Of a DNA stretch of 64,000 nt, positions 39,610 through 49,038 are shown one piece after another. The stretch's first letter is position 1. The number at the start of each line of letters is the position of its first letter. This stretch comes from Burkholderia ubonensis (lineage in GTDB: Bacteria > Pseudomonadota > Gammaproteobacteria > Burkholderiales > Burkholderiaceae). The notes beneath the pieces were generated by a model that saw only the letters and a list, made by a program, of their open reading frames with translations, searched no databases and was not told the origin of the DNA. The stretch covers positions 1 through 64,000 of the forward strand of contig NZ_CADFEB010000013.1 of NCBI RefSeq assembly GCF_902833085.1. The letters run 5' to 3'. Both the position numbers and the translations under genes were made by a program.

Positions 39610-40597
39610 GGTCATGCTCCTTTGATTTTGCGTGTCGCGGTTGCGTGGGAAAACGGCACCGCTCCGGTGCCGCCGTGGAAATATCGGGCTCCGTTCCGGT
39701 AGCGGGCGCGGCTGGCGCAGCAAGGCCGGCCGCTCGAAGCCCTTCCACACCGGGGCGTCGTCGGGACGGCTCGATCGGGGCGACCACGGCGCGGCTCCGA
39801 TCTCGGGCGAGCCGGGCCTTGCGGGCGCACATCATCGCGCTCCAGCGCCGCACATGAATGCATCGCCGCTCACCGCATGATCAATAATGTTTGGATAACT
39901 TATTAAAGTATCGAACGCATTGACGATGTGAGCGTTCATGTCGGTAGCGTGAAGGAAATATGACTTGGGTTTCTGTTTGGCAAATCTTTACGCTTTACAT
40001 TTCGAAAAACAAAATGCCGATTTGCTTTTTGCAAGGTTGCGAATAGGCCAGTGCTGCACTGCAACCATTTTGCTGCGATTGTTGCCTGCGAAAATCCGGT
40101 CGCGTCTTCCAGATCGGAAAGCGAGTCTCAATCCAAGCGTTCGTGTGCAAACAACCTTGCGACACATCAGGCGATGTGCGTCTGTGATACCCCGATAATG
40201 CGTATACCCTGCGGTTGCCCAAACTGCAGCAGGCGAATTCTTATTCGCTTTTTTCCCAACCACCGGATACCGGTCATTGATAACGTCAGCAGAATACTAG
40301 TACAAGAACGCTCGAATACAAAGGCAAACATATACGCCGCAACGAATCGAATGACGATGCGGTGAAGGGGGCAAACCGCACGCGGGCATTGATGTCGGCA
40401 CTCACTGAGGGGGGACGTCGCTGCTTCGGACCGCACGGAGACGCGTCAGGCAATTCCGCGTCAGCGAGCGCGTTTTCCACGACACGATGGCCGTCAGGAT
40501 GCGCATGGCGGCGTTTGCTTGATAATCGGACGCAACATGCAACCATCGCCACATCGGCATGGCTGCGCCGGGTTCCAATATCGATTTGGACTCCACA
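39610..40597. other. AT-rich stretch without a protein gene, upstream of the giant operon
   Basis: About 1 kb separates the 222-aa gene from tetR. GC drops sharply from about 39,880 to 40,340. Several short reading frames occur on both strands, but none has a ribosome site, family likeness or the codon bias of the neighbours. The operon promoter must lie here, in the TTTAATAAGTTATCCAAACATTATTG region (minus strand, about 39,870-39,905), but no unique -35/-10 pair can be named. No copy of the tRNA 3' end was found. Confidence 0.55.
40150..40254 (+). ncRNA. possible small RNA ending at an orphan terminator
   Basis: GCGAAT-TCTT-ATTCGC (40233-40248) followed by TTTTTT (40249-40254) is a rho-independent terminator with no gene in front of it. 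Upstream lies a second hairpin, CACATC-AGGC-GATGTG (about 40,160-40,175), and GATAAT near 40,193. The start is not defined. A degraded gene end is the alternative. Confidence 0.25.
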
Positions 40598-41170
40598 TCA
40601 CGCGTCGATCCCGACAACCCGCGCCAGCACCCGATCCAGCAACGCCTGCGCAAACGCATACGCCGGCGCTTCCGCCGCGAACAGGATCCGGTAGACCAGC
40701 GGCGCGATGACGTAATCCATCAGGGTCTGGCAAGCCGGCGGCGTCTCCCCGCGCGCAAGCGCCTGCTCGCGCATGCGGTCCAGCTGTTCCTCGATACAGC
40801 GCGCGCATTGCCCCGCATTGAGCGGATCGGCGCTGCTCAGCACGTCGCGCAGCAGCGCCCGGCCGACCTCGGACGACATCTCCTCGAGATACTGGGCCAG
40901 CCAGTTCTCCATGTCCTGTCGAAACGAACCCGTGTCCGGCGGGAGACTGTCGGGCAGGAGATTCTCGACGGCCACGTCGGAAAGCAGCTGCGGCAGGTCG
41001 CCCCAGCGCCGGTAGATGGTGGACGGCGTCACGCCGGCGCGCGCCGCAATGGCCGGCACGGTCAGGCCGTCCCGGCCATGTTCCTGCTGGAGGCCACGGA
41101 CTGCGCGATGCACGGCTTCCTGCACACGCGCGCTGCGACCACCCGGCCTCAATCCCTTTCTCGTCGTCAT
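40598..41170 (-). CDS. TetR-family transcriptional regulator
   Basis: This 190-residue repressor has the TetR helix-turn-helix at about residues 28-55 (LTVPAIAARAGVTPSTIYRRWGD) and a C-terminal all-helical ligand domain that includes CQTLMDYVIAPLVYRIL. The ATG at 41170 was chosen; an in-frame start at 41206 would run into the first operator-like region. It is divergent from an MFS exporter, with two matching 17-bp operator candidates in between, so it probably represses the transporter and perhaps the amidase. Confidence 0.92.
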   Translation of the reverse strand: MTTRKGLRPGGRSARVQEAVHRAVRGLQQEHGRDGLTVPAIAARAGVTPSTIYRRWGDLPQLLSDVAVENLLPDSLPPDTGSFRQDMENWLAQYLEEMSSEVGRALLRDVLSSADPLNAGQCARCIEEQLDRMREQALARGETPPACQTLMDYVIAPLVYRILFAAEAPAYAFAQALLDRVLARVVGIDA

Positions 41171-41216
41171 GGTCGATTCAATTCCTTCATGCAACACATC
41201 AAGCAACGAACGTCAC

Positions 41217-41274
41217 TAAAGCAAAATATTTGCATTTGTGCTCGATCATCGTTATCTTAAAGCACATTCTTTGC
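41217..41274. promoter_or_regulatory. twin 17-bp TetR operator candidates
   Basis: TAAAGCAAAATATTTGC (41217-41233) and TAAAGCACATTCTTTGC (41258-41274) share 14 of 17 bases and start 41 bases apart, about four helical turns. Each has GCA at the left and TGC at the right as a half-site pair. In addition CACTAAAGCAAA (41214-41225) and TTTGCTTTAGTG (41270-41281) form a perfect 12-bp inverted repeat around the whole region. The AT-rich DNA between would hold the tetR and MFS promoters. Confidence 0.6.
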
Positions 41275-41294
41275 TTTAGTGAGCCGACTGGCCC

Positions 41295-42527
41295 ATGTCG
41301 AACGTCACCCAAACCGAAGCACCCGCCGGAGCGGCGCCTGCTGCGACCGCTTCCGCGATGACGACCCACACGATTACGCTGGTGGGCTATCTGGCCGCGT
41401 CGAGCGTGCCGACGCCGCTCTATCGGCTCTATCAGGCGCAATGGCATTTCTCGCCGATGCTGCTGACGCTGATCTTCGGCGTGTATGCGCTGTCGCTGCT
41501 GTCCGCGCTGATCGTGGCGGGAGCGCTGTCCGATTATATCGGCCGGCGTCCGGTGATCAGCGCGGCGCTCATCCTCGAAATGGGGGCGATGGCGCTGTTT
41601 CTGGCGGCAGTCGGCCCGGGCTGGCTCATCGCCGCCCGGGTGCTGCAAGGCGTGGCGACAGGGCTCGCCACCGCGTCCGTGGGGGCGGCCCTGATCGACC
41701 TCGACCGGGAGCGGGGCGCGTTCACCAACGGGATGGCGCCGATGGGCGGCATGTCGCTCGGGGTGCTCGGCTCGACCGCGCTGGCCCAACTGGCGCCGGC
41801 GCCATTGCATCTCGTATTCGTCCTGCTGCTGGCGCTTTTCGCGTTTCAGCTGTTGCAGACGTGGCGCACGCCGGAAACGGCGGGCGGCCGGCCCGGCGCG
41901 CTGAAGTCGCTGCGGCCGAGCATTTCGGTGCCGCCGGCCGCCAGGGCCGAGCTGCTGGCGATCACGCCGATCAACATCGCGGTGTGGGCGCTCGGCGGTT
42001 TCTATCTGTCGTTGATGCCGTCGCTGATCGGCAAGGTGACCGGCGCGGCATCGGTCTGGTTCGGCGGGCTGAGCGTTGCGGCGCTGACGTTGAGCGGCGG
42101 AGCGGCCGTCCTGGTCGTGCGCGTGCGCAAGCCGCTGCCGGTGCTGATCGTCGGCGCGCTGGCGCTGCTCCTCGGCATTCCCTCGATCCTCGCGGGCGCC
42201 GATCTGGGCGTGACGGCGATCCTGCTGGTCGGCTCGGTGATCGCCGGGATCGGCTTCGGTGCGGGTTTTCTCGGCGCGGTGCGCAGCGTGATGCCGCTCG
42301 CGCAGCCGCACGAACGCGCGGGGCTGATGGCGGCCTTCTATGTCGAAAGCTATCTCGCGAACTGCCTGCCGGCGATTCTCGCGGGCTACATGACGCCGCG
42401 GCTCGGCTTGCTGAAGGTCGCCAATTTCTATGGCGGCGCATTGATGCTGCTGGTGCTGGCGGGACTGGTGCTCGCGATCGTGCGACATCGGAGCGATCGC
42501 CGCGTGGCGGGACAGGCCGCGCATTGA
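41295..42527 (+). CDS. MFS-family transporter
   Basis: This 410-residue protein has about twelve hydrophobic segments and the MFS loop signature SDYIGRRPV between segments two and three. The N-terminus, with YLAASSVPTPLYRLYQ, places it with DHA1-like exporters. The substrate is unknown. It is divergent from tetR and 70 bases upstream of an amidase gene on the same strand, so the unit could export or import an amide that the amidase also handles. Confidence 0.9.
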   Translation: MSNVTQTEAPAGAAPAATASAMTTHTITLVGYLAASSVPTPLYRLYQAQWHFSPMLLTLIFGVYALSLLSALIVAGALSDYIGRRPVISAALILEMGAMALFLAAVGPGWLIAARVLQGVATGLATASVGAALIDLDRERGAFTNGMAPMGGMSLGVLGSTALAQLAPAPLHLVFVLLLALFAFQLLQTWRTPETAGGRPGALKSLRPSISVPPAARAELLAITPINIAVWALGGFYLSLMPSLIGKVTGAASVWFGGLSVAALTLSGGAAVLVVRVRKPLPVLIVGALALLLGIPSILAGADLGVTAILLVGSVIAGIGFGAGFLGAVRSVMPLAQPHERAGLMAAFYVESYLANCLPAILAGYMTPRLGLLKVANFYGGALMLLVLAGLVLAIVRHRSDRRVAGQAAH

Positions 42528-42597
42528 ATGGGGGATTTCAGCGCCGCGCCGGCGGCGCCGGAATCGGGTTTCCGAACAATCGACGGAGAAGAAAGAG

Positions 42598-44064
42598 ATG
42601 GATAAGGTCAATGCAGGGGGCTTCACGCAGGCCGCGTCGTCGGGCGACGCCGCGTTGCTCGGTCTCGGCGCGGCCGCGGCCGTCGCCGCGATGCAGCGCG
42701 GTGAATTCAGCGCGGAACGGTATGCGACGGCGCTCCTCGAGCAGGCGGACCGGTGGCGTGAGCTCAATGCGTTTCGCACGCTGGATCGCGATGCGGTGCT
42801 GCAGGCGGCCCGCGCGGCCGACGAACGGCGCAGGCGCGGCGGCGCGCTCGGCCGGCTCCATGGCTTGCCGGTTCCGGTGAAGGACAGCGTGAATACGCGC
42901 GCGCTGCCGACGTCGAACGGCACGCTGTCCCTGTCGGGCTTCCGGCCGTCCGCGGATGCCGGCGTGATCGGCCTGCTCGGCGAGGAGGGGGCGATCGTCA
43001 TGGGCAAGACCAATCTGCACGAGCTGTCGTTCGGCTGGACCAGCAACAACGAAGCCTTCGGGGCGGTTCGCAATCCGTACGATCTCGCGCGCAGCCCGGG
43101 CGGCAGCAGCGGCGGCTCGGCCGCCGCCGTGTCGGCCCGGATGGCGCCGCTCGCGGTGGCCGAGGATACGTGGGGATCGATTCGCCTGCCGGCGTCCTTC
43201 TGCGGGATCGCGGGTTTTCGCCCGAGCCGCGGACGCTATCCGGACGACGGCATCATGCCGTTGAGCCGCAATTTCGATCAGGTTGGCCCGCTCGCCCGCT
43301 TCGTCGAGGATCTCGTGCTGTTCGACCAGATTGCCGCGCGCGATGCGCGTTCGATCGAGCCGCGCCCCGTGAACGAGATGCGCGTCGCCGTCCCGGCGGC
43401 GCTCTGGGCGGCGCTCGATCCCGAAGTCGAACGGGTCGCACGGGATGCGCTGGCGCGCCTGCGCGAAGCGGGCGTATCCATCGTGGAAATCGCCGGCTCG
43501 CTGAACGAGGTGGCGCGCGCGGCCGGCATCGTCGGAACGATCGTGGCCGCCGAACTGCGCGGCAGCGTCGCGGATTTCCTTCGGCGCCACGAAGCGGGGG
43601 TCGCTTTCGACGATCTGTACGCGACGCTCGGGTCGAATACGAAGAACCTGATGGATGCGATGGTCCTGCCGCCGCACACGCCCACGCGCGAAGCCTACGA
43701 GGCGGCGTTGCGCGAACGGAATGCGCTCGCGTCGAGCGTTGCCGCCGGCATGCGCGAGCATCGCGCGGACGTGCTGGCGTTTCCGGTTGCCATGGTGCGT
43801 GCGCCCCGGATCGGCGAGGAAACCGGCGTGACGATCGACGGCGGGCGCACGATCGACGCGTTCGACGCACTGGGCCGCAACGTCGGGCTCGGCAGTTGCG
43901 TCGGCATGGCGAGCATCGTGCTGCCCGCCGGACTCGCGGCCGACGGCATGCCGGTCGGGATCGAGTTCGCCGGGCTGCCGGGCGGAGACCGGGACGTGCT
44001 CGCGATCGGACTTTCGCTGGAACGGTTGCTCGGCGGCGTGGAGCCGCCTGCGTTTCGGGCCTGA
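42598..44064 (+). CDS. amidase-signature family hydrolase
   Basis: This 488-residue protein has the Ser-Ser-Lys catalytic set of the amidase signature family: Lys in LPVPVKDSVN (about 95), the cis-Ser in SPGGSSGGSAAAV (about 165-170) and the nucleophile Ser in EDTWGSIRLPASFCG (about 194). The usual DxGGS is DTWGS here, so one oxyanion-hole glycine is replaced by Trp. The family cleaves amides such as indoleacetamide or mandelamide; the substrate is not predictable here. GGAGAAGAAAGAG precedes the ATG. It is probably co-transcribed with the MFS gene. Confidence 0.9.
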   Translation: MDKVNAGGFTQAASSGDAALLGLGAAAAVAAMQRGEFSAERYATALLEQADRWRELNAFRTLDRDAVLQAARAADERRRRGGALGRLHGLPVPVKDSVNTRALPTSNGTLSLSGFRPSADAGVIGLLGEEGAIVMGKTNLHELSFGWTSNNEAFGAVRNPYDLARSPGGSSGGSAAAVSARMAPLAVAEDTWGSIRLPASFCGIAGFRPSRGRYPDDGIMPLSRNFDQVGPLARFVEDLVLFDQIAARDARSIEPRPVNEMRVAVPAALWAALDPEVERVARDALARLREAGVSIVEIAGSLNEVARAAGIVGTIVAAELRGSVADFLRRHEAGVAFDDLYATLGSNTKNLMDAMVLPPHTPTREAYEAALRERNALASSVAAGMREHRADVLAFPVAMVRAPRIGEETGVTIDGGRTIDAFDALGRNVGLGSCVGMASIVLPAGLAADGMPVGIEFAGLPGGDRDVLAIGLSLERLLGGVEPPAFRA

Positions 44065-44129
44065 GCGTCGGGTTCGGCGCGGAGCCGTCGCTGCCGGACC
44101 CATGCGTGAGCGCGATGCGCGCAGCGCGG

Positions 44130-44858
44130 TTACGGATCGAGCCGGTTCGCGTCGACCGCGCGGCGATTGTCCAGATGCGCGCGCAATTCAGCGAGCTGCC
44201 TGCGCACGTCGCGCCTCAATACGTCGCGCGACACGACGTCGATGGCGACGGAGGTGTCGAGGTAATCGCGCTTCATATGCAGCACGACCTCGTCGGTGAA
44301 GAATGCGCCGGCGATATAGCTGCCCCGTTCCTGGCCGACGTCGTGCCATCCCGGCGCGGCGTTAAGCCACGCGTCGAATGCCTGCTCGAGAGCGGCGATA
44401 GTCCCGTATGCACCGTGGATGTATCCGCGATTGCGCCAGGTCACGTGTGCGGAGAACTGCAGGTTGTCGACCGCGTTCTCCCATAGCCGGGCAATCAGGG
44501 CGCTCGGAATTGCGCGCAACGGGACGCGGATCACCAGGTTCTGTGATTCGGGCAGGAGGCGCTCGTGCTCGTCGCGAACGCGCGGGTCGAGCGCGCCGCA
44601 TTCGACGAGCAGCGCGGTCATGTCGCGCCGAAGCGCAGCCACCTGGACCGTGGCGTCGACCACGACGCGATCGATCGAAGCGACGTCCGGCTGGTCGGCC
44701 AGCGTCAGCTTTGATTCGGCCGGCAACGAGGGCGGCGCGGTATCGTCCGCGGCGGATCTTGCCGCTTCGGTCGCCCGCGGCGCCTGCGGCTGCCTGAGCA
44801 TGCGCAGCAGCACGTAGAGGATGACGACGCCGGCCAGCGCAGCAACCCAACCGTTCAT
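44130..44858 (-). CDS. membrane-anchored protein of unknown function
   Basis: I do not recognise this 242-residue protein. It has one N-terminal hydrophobic segment (MNGWVAALAGVVILYVLLRML), a variable Ala/Pro-rich stretch and a soluble alpha/beta domain with RVVVDATVQVAALRRDM, RVPLRAIPSALIARLWENA and TSVAIDVVSRDVLRRDV. The ATG at 44858 places the helix at the very N-terminus; an alternative start at 44873 adds five residues. It converges with the amidase and is divergent from the ter-type operon. No operon partner on the same strand. Confidence 0.6.
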   Translation of the reverse strand: MNGWVAALAGVVILYVLLRMLRQPQAPRATEAARSAADDTAPPSLPAESKLTLADQPDVASIDRVVVDATVQVAALRRDMTALLVECGALDPRVRDEHERLLPESQNLVIRVPLRAIPSALIARLWENAVDNLQFSAHVTWRNRGYIHGAYGTIAALEQAFDAWLNAAPGWHDVGQERGSYIAGAFFTDEVVLHMKRDYLDTSVAIDVVSRDVLRRDVRRQLAELRAHLDNRRAVDANRLDP

Positions 44859-45338
44859 GTTTGGCCCGTACAAATTTTGCGAATTCGCGAGAATATAAAG
44901 GCCGGCGACGGCTTTGGGAATGCGCGGCGAATGCCGCCGATCCAGCCGTCCTTCAATGGTCCCGACTTGCGATTGCGAACATGGCGCCCCCGCAGCCCCG
45001 CGTCACGCGGTCAGTGATCCGTAATGGCCGATCGACGCGCGGCGCCCGCTATCTTTCAAAAGTCTTTCGGTCGCGCCGATCGCCGCACGCCGTCACGCCC
45101 TTGTCACAAGCCCGCCGGGCCTGCTTCCCGCCGGAAGAAATTTCCGCTTCTTTCACAGTTCCCGACGTTCCGCTTCGTCAATGAATGCAAAATGAAAGCA
45201 TTCTCTTGACGCCGGGCATTCACCCCATTTATTGTCCGTCTGCCGCCGCCGTGAGAGAGCATGGCCGGAAATCGCGGATGCCCGTCATTGGGGCACGACA
45301 ACCCGCAGCAGAAGCAGAAAAGGAAACGTGGTAGCCAC
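44859..45338. other. divergent intergenic region before the ter-type operon
   Basis: The 480-bp stretch has no plausible gene. The only feature worth naming is the promoter candidate at 45,206-45,235. The rest is unremarkable. Confidence 0.5.
45206..45235 (+). promoter_or_regulatory. possible promoter of the ter-type operon
   Basis: TTGACG (45206-45211) is followed after 18 bases by TATTGT (45230-45235), about 104 bases before the telA ATG. Confidence 0.4.
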
Positions 45339-46418
45339 ATGAAGCCGCTGTTCGATGACAAGAAATCCGACGCGGTCAGCGATCGTCCTTCCACCCCGTC
45401 TTCGTCTCCCGTCGTCACGTCGCCCGCAGCCGCCATGCCGCCGGCGGCCGACGCCGCGCGCCTGATCACCGTCGACGAGATCGACCAGCTCGGCGCGGCG
45501 CAGGGCGGCCGGATCGCCGCCTTCTCGCAGCAGATTCTCGCGAGCGTGCGCGCATCGGACGCCGACCAGTTCGGCGACAAGCTCAACGAACTGATTGCAA
45601 CCGCGAAGGGGCTGGACCCGCGCGGCGCCGACAAGGGCGGGTTGCTCACGCAGGTCGCGCGGCTGTTCCGTTCGACGAAGGAAAAGCTGCTGTCGCAATA
45701 CGAGTCGGTCAGCAAGCGGATGGATACGCTCGTCGTCGAGCTCGAGAGCCATGCGCAGCGGCAGAAGGCCGGCATCGACGAACTCGAGCGGATGTACAAC
45801 GACAACTACGCGCTGCACCAGGAGATCGCGCAGGCGAAGACGCACGGCGAAGCGGCGCTCGCGACGCTGCGCGCGCATCTCGCGGCCGGCCAGCAGGCCG
45901 ACGACGCGTTCGGCGCGCAGCGGCTGCTCGACGTGAAGCGCAAGGTCGACGCACTCGAAAGCAAGCTCGACGATCTCGACCGCGCGATGCTGATGTCGAA
46001 GCAGCTCGCGCCGCAGATCCGGATGGAGCAGGACCAGAAGCGCACGCTGACGTCGAAGTTCATGACGATCAAGACCGTGCTGATCCCCGCGTGGACCAAC
46101 GCGTTCGCGCTCTACCTCGAACAGCTCGGCACGAAGCGCGCCGCGGCGCTCGCGAACGCGACCTACGACGCGGCCGACGAGGCGATCCGCGCGCAGGCGG
46201 ACCTCAACCGCGCGAATGCGCAGGAGGTCGCGAAGCTCGCGCAGCGCCCGGTGATCTCGACCGACACGTTCGAATACGCGCAACAGCAGCTGTTCGGCGC
46301 GTTCGACGACGTCACGCAGATCATCGCCGAAGGCAGGCGGCAGCGCGAGCAGGACGCGCCGCGGCTGCGCCAGCTCGAACAGGACCTGATCACCCGATTC
46401 GCCCCGAAGCACAACTGA
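45339..46418 (+). CDS. telA: TelA/KlaA-family toxic anion resistance protein
   Basis: This 359-residue protein is TelA-like: long helices, many charged residues, and the family segments FSQQILASVRASDADQFGDKL and LTSKFMTIKTVLIPAWTNAF. TelA proteins accompany Ter proteins in resistance to tellurite, phage and envelope stress; the biochemistry is not settled. The first 40 residues are Ser/Pro rich. The ATG at 45339 starts MKPLFDDKK and has AAGGAAA upstream; the frame opens earlier at 45261 with a Lys/Arg-rich stretch unlike the family. It is first in a five-gene operon. Confidence 0.88.
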   Translation: MKPLFDDKKSDAVSDRPSTPSSSPVVTSPAAAMPPAADAARLITVDEIDQLGAAQGGRIAAFSQQILASVRASDADQFGDKLNELIATAKGLDPRGADKGGLLTQVARLFRSTKEKLLSQYESVSKRMDTLVVELESHAQRQKAGIDELERMYNDNYALHQEIAQAKTHGEAALATLRAHLAAGQQADDAFGAQRLLDVKRKVDALESKLDDLDRAMLMSKQLAPQIRMEQDQKRTLTSKFMTIKTVLIPAWTNAFALYLEQLGTKRAAALANATYDAADEAIRAQADLNRANAQEVAKLAQRPVISTDTFEYAQQQLFGAFDDVTQIIAEGRRQREQDAPRLRQLEQDLITRFAPKHN

Positions 46419-46427
46419 GGTTCACGC

Positions 46428-47177
46428 ATGATTACGCTTGAGAAACGCGCGGCGAAGGTCGCGATCGTCCTCGAAAAACGCCAGATCCTGAAGCCGCCCG
46501 TGGTGCGCGTCGGCGCGGCGCTCGACATCTCGGGCTCCGCGAAGGCGCTGTACAAGTCGGGCGTGATCCAGGAGACGCACGACCGGATCCTCGGCATCGC
46601 GCTGAAGTTCGACGACAACGGCGAAGTCGACACGTGGACCTTCACCGAAGGATTCGACCGCCTGCCGACCGCGACGCCGGACAACTACGGCGCGTACATC
46701 ACCGACTTCGTGCTGAACGGCGACATCGACAAGTGGGGCGGCACGCAGTACGCGCCGGTGATGCACGACATCGTCGACTTCTTCTTCCGCGCGCCGGAGC
46801 CGGCGCCCCGGCGCGAAGCCAAGCGCGGCTTCCTGAGCCGGCTGTTCGGCGGCGCCGACGACACGCCCGCGCCGCCGAGCGCGCCCGTGTCGGCGAACGG
46901 CCACCTGCCGGCCTGGGTGCTGTTCGTCACCGACGGCCAGAACCCGAAGAACGATCGCAAGCGCGTGCGCCAGCTGCTGGCCGAGTCGCAGCATTACCCG
47001 CTGTACTGGTCGCTCGTCGGCGTCGGCGACCCGAGCGAATTCGGCTTCCTCGAGGAAATCGCCGACGAAATGCCGAACGTCGGCTTCCTGCATCTCGAAT
47101 CGCTCGACGTCTCCGACGAGCAGATCTACGAACAGCTGATCACGCAGGAATTCTGCGATTGGGTGCGCGCGAAGTAA
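46428..47177 (+). CDS. TerF-type vWA domain protein
   Basis: This 249-residue protein is a von Willebrand factor A domain of the TerF/TerY-like class found with ter genes. The metal-site motif DISGS (33-37) is intact, and the domain core includes FTDGQNPKND-like VTDGQ (about 166-170) and LVGVGDPSEFGFLEEI. Such domains bind divalent metal and act in protein complexes with TerC and TerD. It starts 10 bases after telA, so the two are coupled. Confidence 0.88.
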   Translation: MITLEKRAAKVAIVLEKRQILKPPVVRVGAALDISGSAKALYKSGVIQETHDRILGIALKFDDNGEVDTWTFTEGFDRLPTATPDNYGAYITDFVLNGDIDKWGGTQYAPVMHDIVDFFFRAPEPAPRREAKRGFLSRLFGGADDTPAPPSAPVSANGHLPAWVLFVTDGQNPKNDRKRVRQLLAESQHYPLYWSLVGVGDPSEFGFLEEIADEMPNVGFLHLESLDVSDEQIYEQLITQEFCDWVRAK

Positions 47178-47226
47178 GCGCGGGCCCGCACGGCATCCCT
47201 TTTTCGAACAGAGTCACATTCCCATC

Positions 47227-48243
47227 ATGCTGAAAGATTTCAAGATCCCGCTGTCGCTCACGGTGCTGGCGCTCGTCGTCGCGTACTGGCTCGGCGGCGT
47301 CAAGGACATGCTCATCGTCGCCGTCCTGTGCGTGCTCGAAATTTCGCTGTCGCTCGACAACGCGGTCGTCAACGCATCCGTGCTCAAGAACTGGTCGGAG
47401 AAGTGGCGCAACCGCTTCATGGTGTTCGGCCTGCCGGTGGCCGTGTTCGGCATGCGGCTCGTGTTCCCGCTGTTGATCGTCGCGGTGATCGGCCGCATCG
47501 GCATGTGGGAGGCGCTGACGCTCGCGATCGACGCGCCGGACAAGTACGCGGCGATCCTGACGTCCGCGCATCACCAGGTGTCGGCGTTCGGCGGCGCGTT
47601 CCTGCTGATGGTGTTCTTCAAGTTCATGCTCGACACCGAGAAGGACGAGCACTGGATCGGCATCTTCGAAGGCCCGATGCGTCATCTTGGCCGGATCACG
47701 GCGCTCGAGGTCGCGCTGACGCTCGCGATCGTGATCATCGCGTCGCTGTACGTGCCGTCGGCCGAGCAGGTGAGCTTCCTGCTGGCGGGCGCGTTCGGCG
47801 TGATCAGCTTCGTGATCGCGCACGGCATCGGCGACCTGATCGGCGGCGAGGACACCGGCTCGCGCGTGGTGCGCGAAGGCGTCGCGGGCTTCATGTATCT
47901 CGAAGTGCTCGATTCGTCGTTCAGCTTCGACGGCGTGATCGGCGCGTTCGCGCTGTCGAACAACATTTTCCTGATCGCGCTCGGCCTCGGCGTCGGCGCG
48001 GCCTACATCCGGGAAATGACGCTCGTGCTGCTGAAGAAGGGCACGCTCGCGCAATACCGCTATCTGGAGCACGGCGCGTTCTGGGCGATCGGCGCGCTCG
48101 CGGCGATCATGTTCCTCGGCGTGAAGCTGGAGATCCCCGAGGTCGTGACGGGCCTGATCGGCGCGGCGACGATCGGCGCGGCCGTGTGGTCGTCGATCAT
48201 CGTGCAACGCAAGGAAGAGCGCGCGGCGGCCGGCGGCAAGTGA
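47227..48243 (+). CDS. TerC-like DUF475 membrane protein
   Basis: This 338-residue inner-membrane protein has about nine hydrophobic segments and the TerC-type signature EISLSLDNAVVNA near residues 38-50, with conserved acidic residues in membrane helices and a second DSSFSFDGVIGAF. DUF475 proteins are TerC relatives likely to move or sense divalent cations such as manganese. In ter clusters TerC is the membrane hub for cytoplasmic TerD and vWA proteins. It sits 50 bases after the vWA gene. Confidence 0.9.
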   Translation: MLKDFKIPLSLTVLALVVAYWLGGVKDMLIVAVLCVLEISLSLDNAVVNASVLKNWSEKWRNRFMVFGLPVAVFGMRLVFPLLIVAVIGRIGMWEALTLAIDAPDKYAAILTSAHHQVSAFGGAFLLMVFFKFMLDTEKDEHWIGIFEGPMRHLGRITALEVALTLAIVIIASLYVPSAEQVSFLLAGAFGVISFVIAHGIGDLIGGEDTGSRVVREGVAGFMYLEVLDSSFSFDGVIGAFALSNNIFLIALGLGVGAAYIREMTLVLLKKGTLAQYRYLEHGAFWAIGALAAIMFLGVKLEIPEVVTGLIGAATIGAAVWSSIIVQRKEERAAAGGK

Positions 48244-48330
48244 CGGCGCGCGGCACCTATTGACGAGAGGCTGCCGCGGGCAGCCCGGGTTACCGCCGGT
48301 GGCCGGCGGATTCCAGCAGGAGATGTTCAG

Positions 48331-48987
48331 ATGATCAATTTGTCGAAGGGCGGCCGCCTCAACCTGTCGAAAGAGGCGCCCGGCACGCAGAAATTCCGCA
48401 TCGGCCTCGGCTGGGATGCGAACGCGACGGACACGGGCACGGATTTCGATCTCGACGTGTCGGTGTTCCTGTGCAAGTACGACGCGCAGAACAATCCGAA
48501 GCTGATCTCCGACCAGCACTTCGTGTTCTACAACAGTGAAGTGCGCACGATGGAGCGCAAGGACACCTTCATCCAGCCCGGCGACGATTTTCCGAAGCGC
48601 GGGATGCCGGCGTCGAAATGCCTCGGCGTCGTGCATAGCGGCGACAACCGCACCGGCAGCGGCGACGGGGACGACGAGGTGATCTTCATCGACGTGACGA
48701 AGCTCGCGGCGGACGTCGAGGAAATCTCGGTGGTCGTCACGATCGACCAGGCCGAAGCGCGCCGCCAGAACTTCGGGCAGGTGCGCAACAGCTACATCCA
48801 GATCGCCGACGAAGTGACGGGCGCCGTGATCGCGAAGTATGCGCTCGAAGAGGACTTCTCGATGGAGACGTCGGTGCAGGTCGGCAGCTTCTACCGGCGC
48901 GACGGCCATTTCATGTTCAAGGCGGTCGGCGCGGGCTACAACCGCGGCCTCGGCGATTTCGTCCGCGCCTACGGCGGCGTGGTCTGA
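48331..48987 (+). CDS. terD: TerD-family calcium-binding stress protein
   Basis: This 218-residue protein matches TerD/TerE: MINLSKGGRLNLSKE at the start, GLGWD followed by TDFDLDVSVFL, SGDNRTGSGDGDDE in the Ca-binding loop, and ETSVQVGSFYRRDGHFMFKAVGAGYNRGL near the end. TerD domains bind calcium and act in tellurite, phage and colicin resistance. Four upstream genes and one downstream gene read in the same direction. TerD and TerE are not separable by eye. Confidence 0.92.
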   Translation: MINLSKGGRLNLSKEAPGTQKFRIGLGWDANATDTGTDFDLDVSVFLCKYDAQNNPKLISDQHFVFYNSEVRTMERKDTFIQPGDDFPKRGMPASKCLGVVHSGDNRTGSGDGDDEVIFIDVTKLAADVEEISVVVTIDQAEARRQNFGQVRNSYIQIADEVTGAVIAKYALEEDFSMETSVQVGSFYRRDGHFMFKAVGAGYNRGLGDFVRAYGGVV

Positions 48988-49038
48988 CTCGCCGCAGCCC
49001 GGCGCACGGACCACCGGCGCGCCGGGCGGGATGCACCG

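Noticed and set aside
39600..41200. Second copy of the tRNA-Ser 3' end as an attR site
   Set aside because: No run resembling GGGTTCGAATCCCCC was found there.
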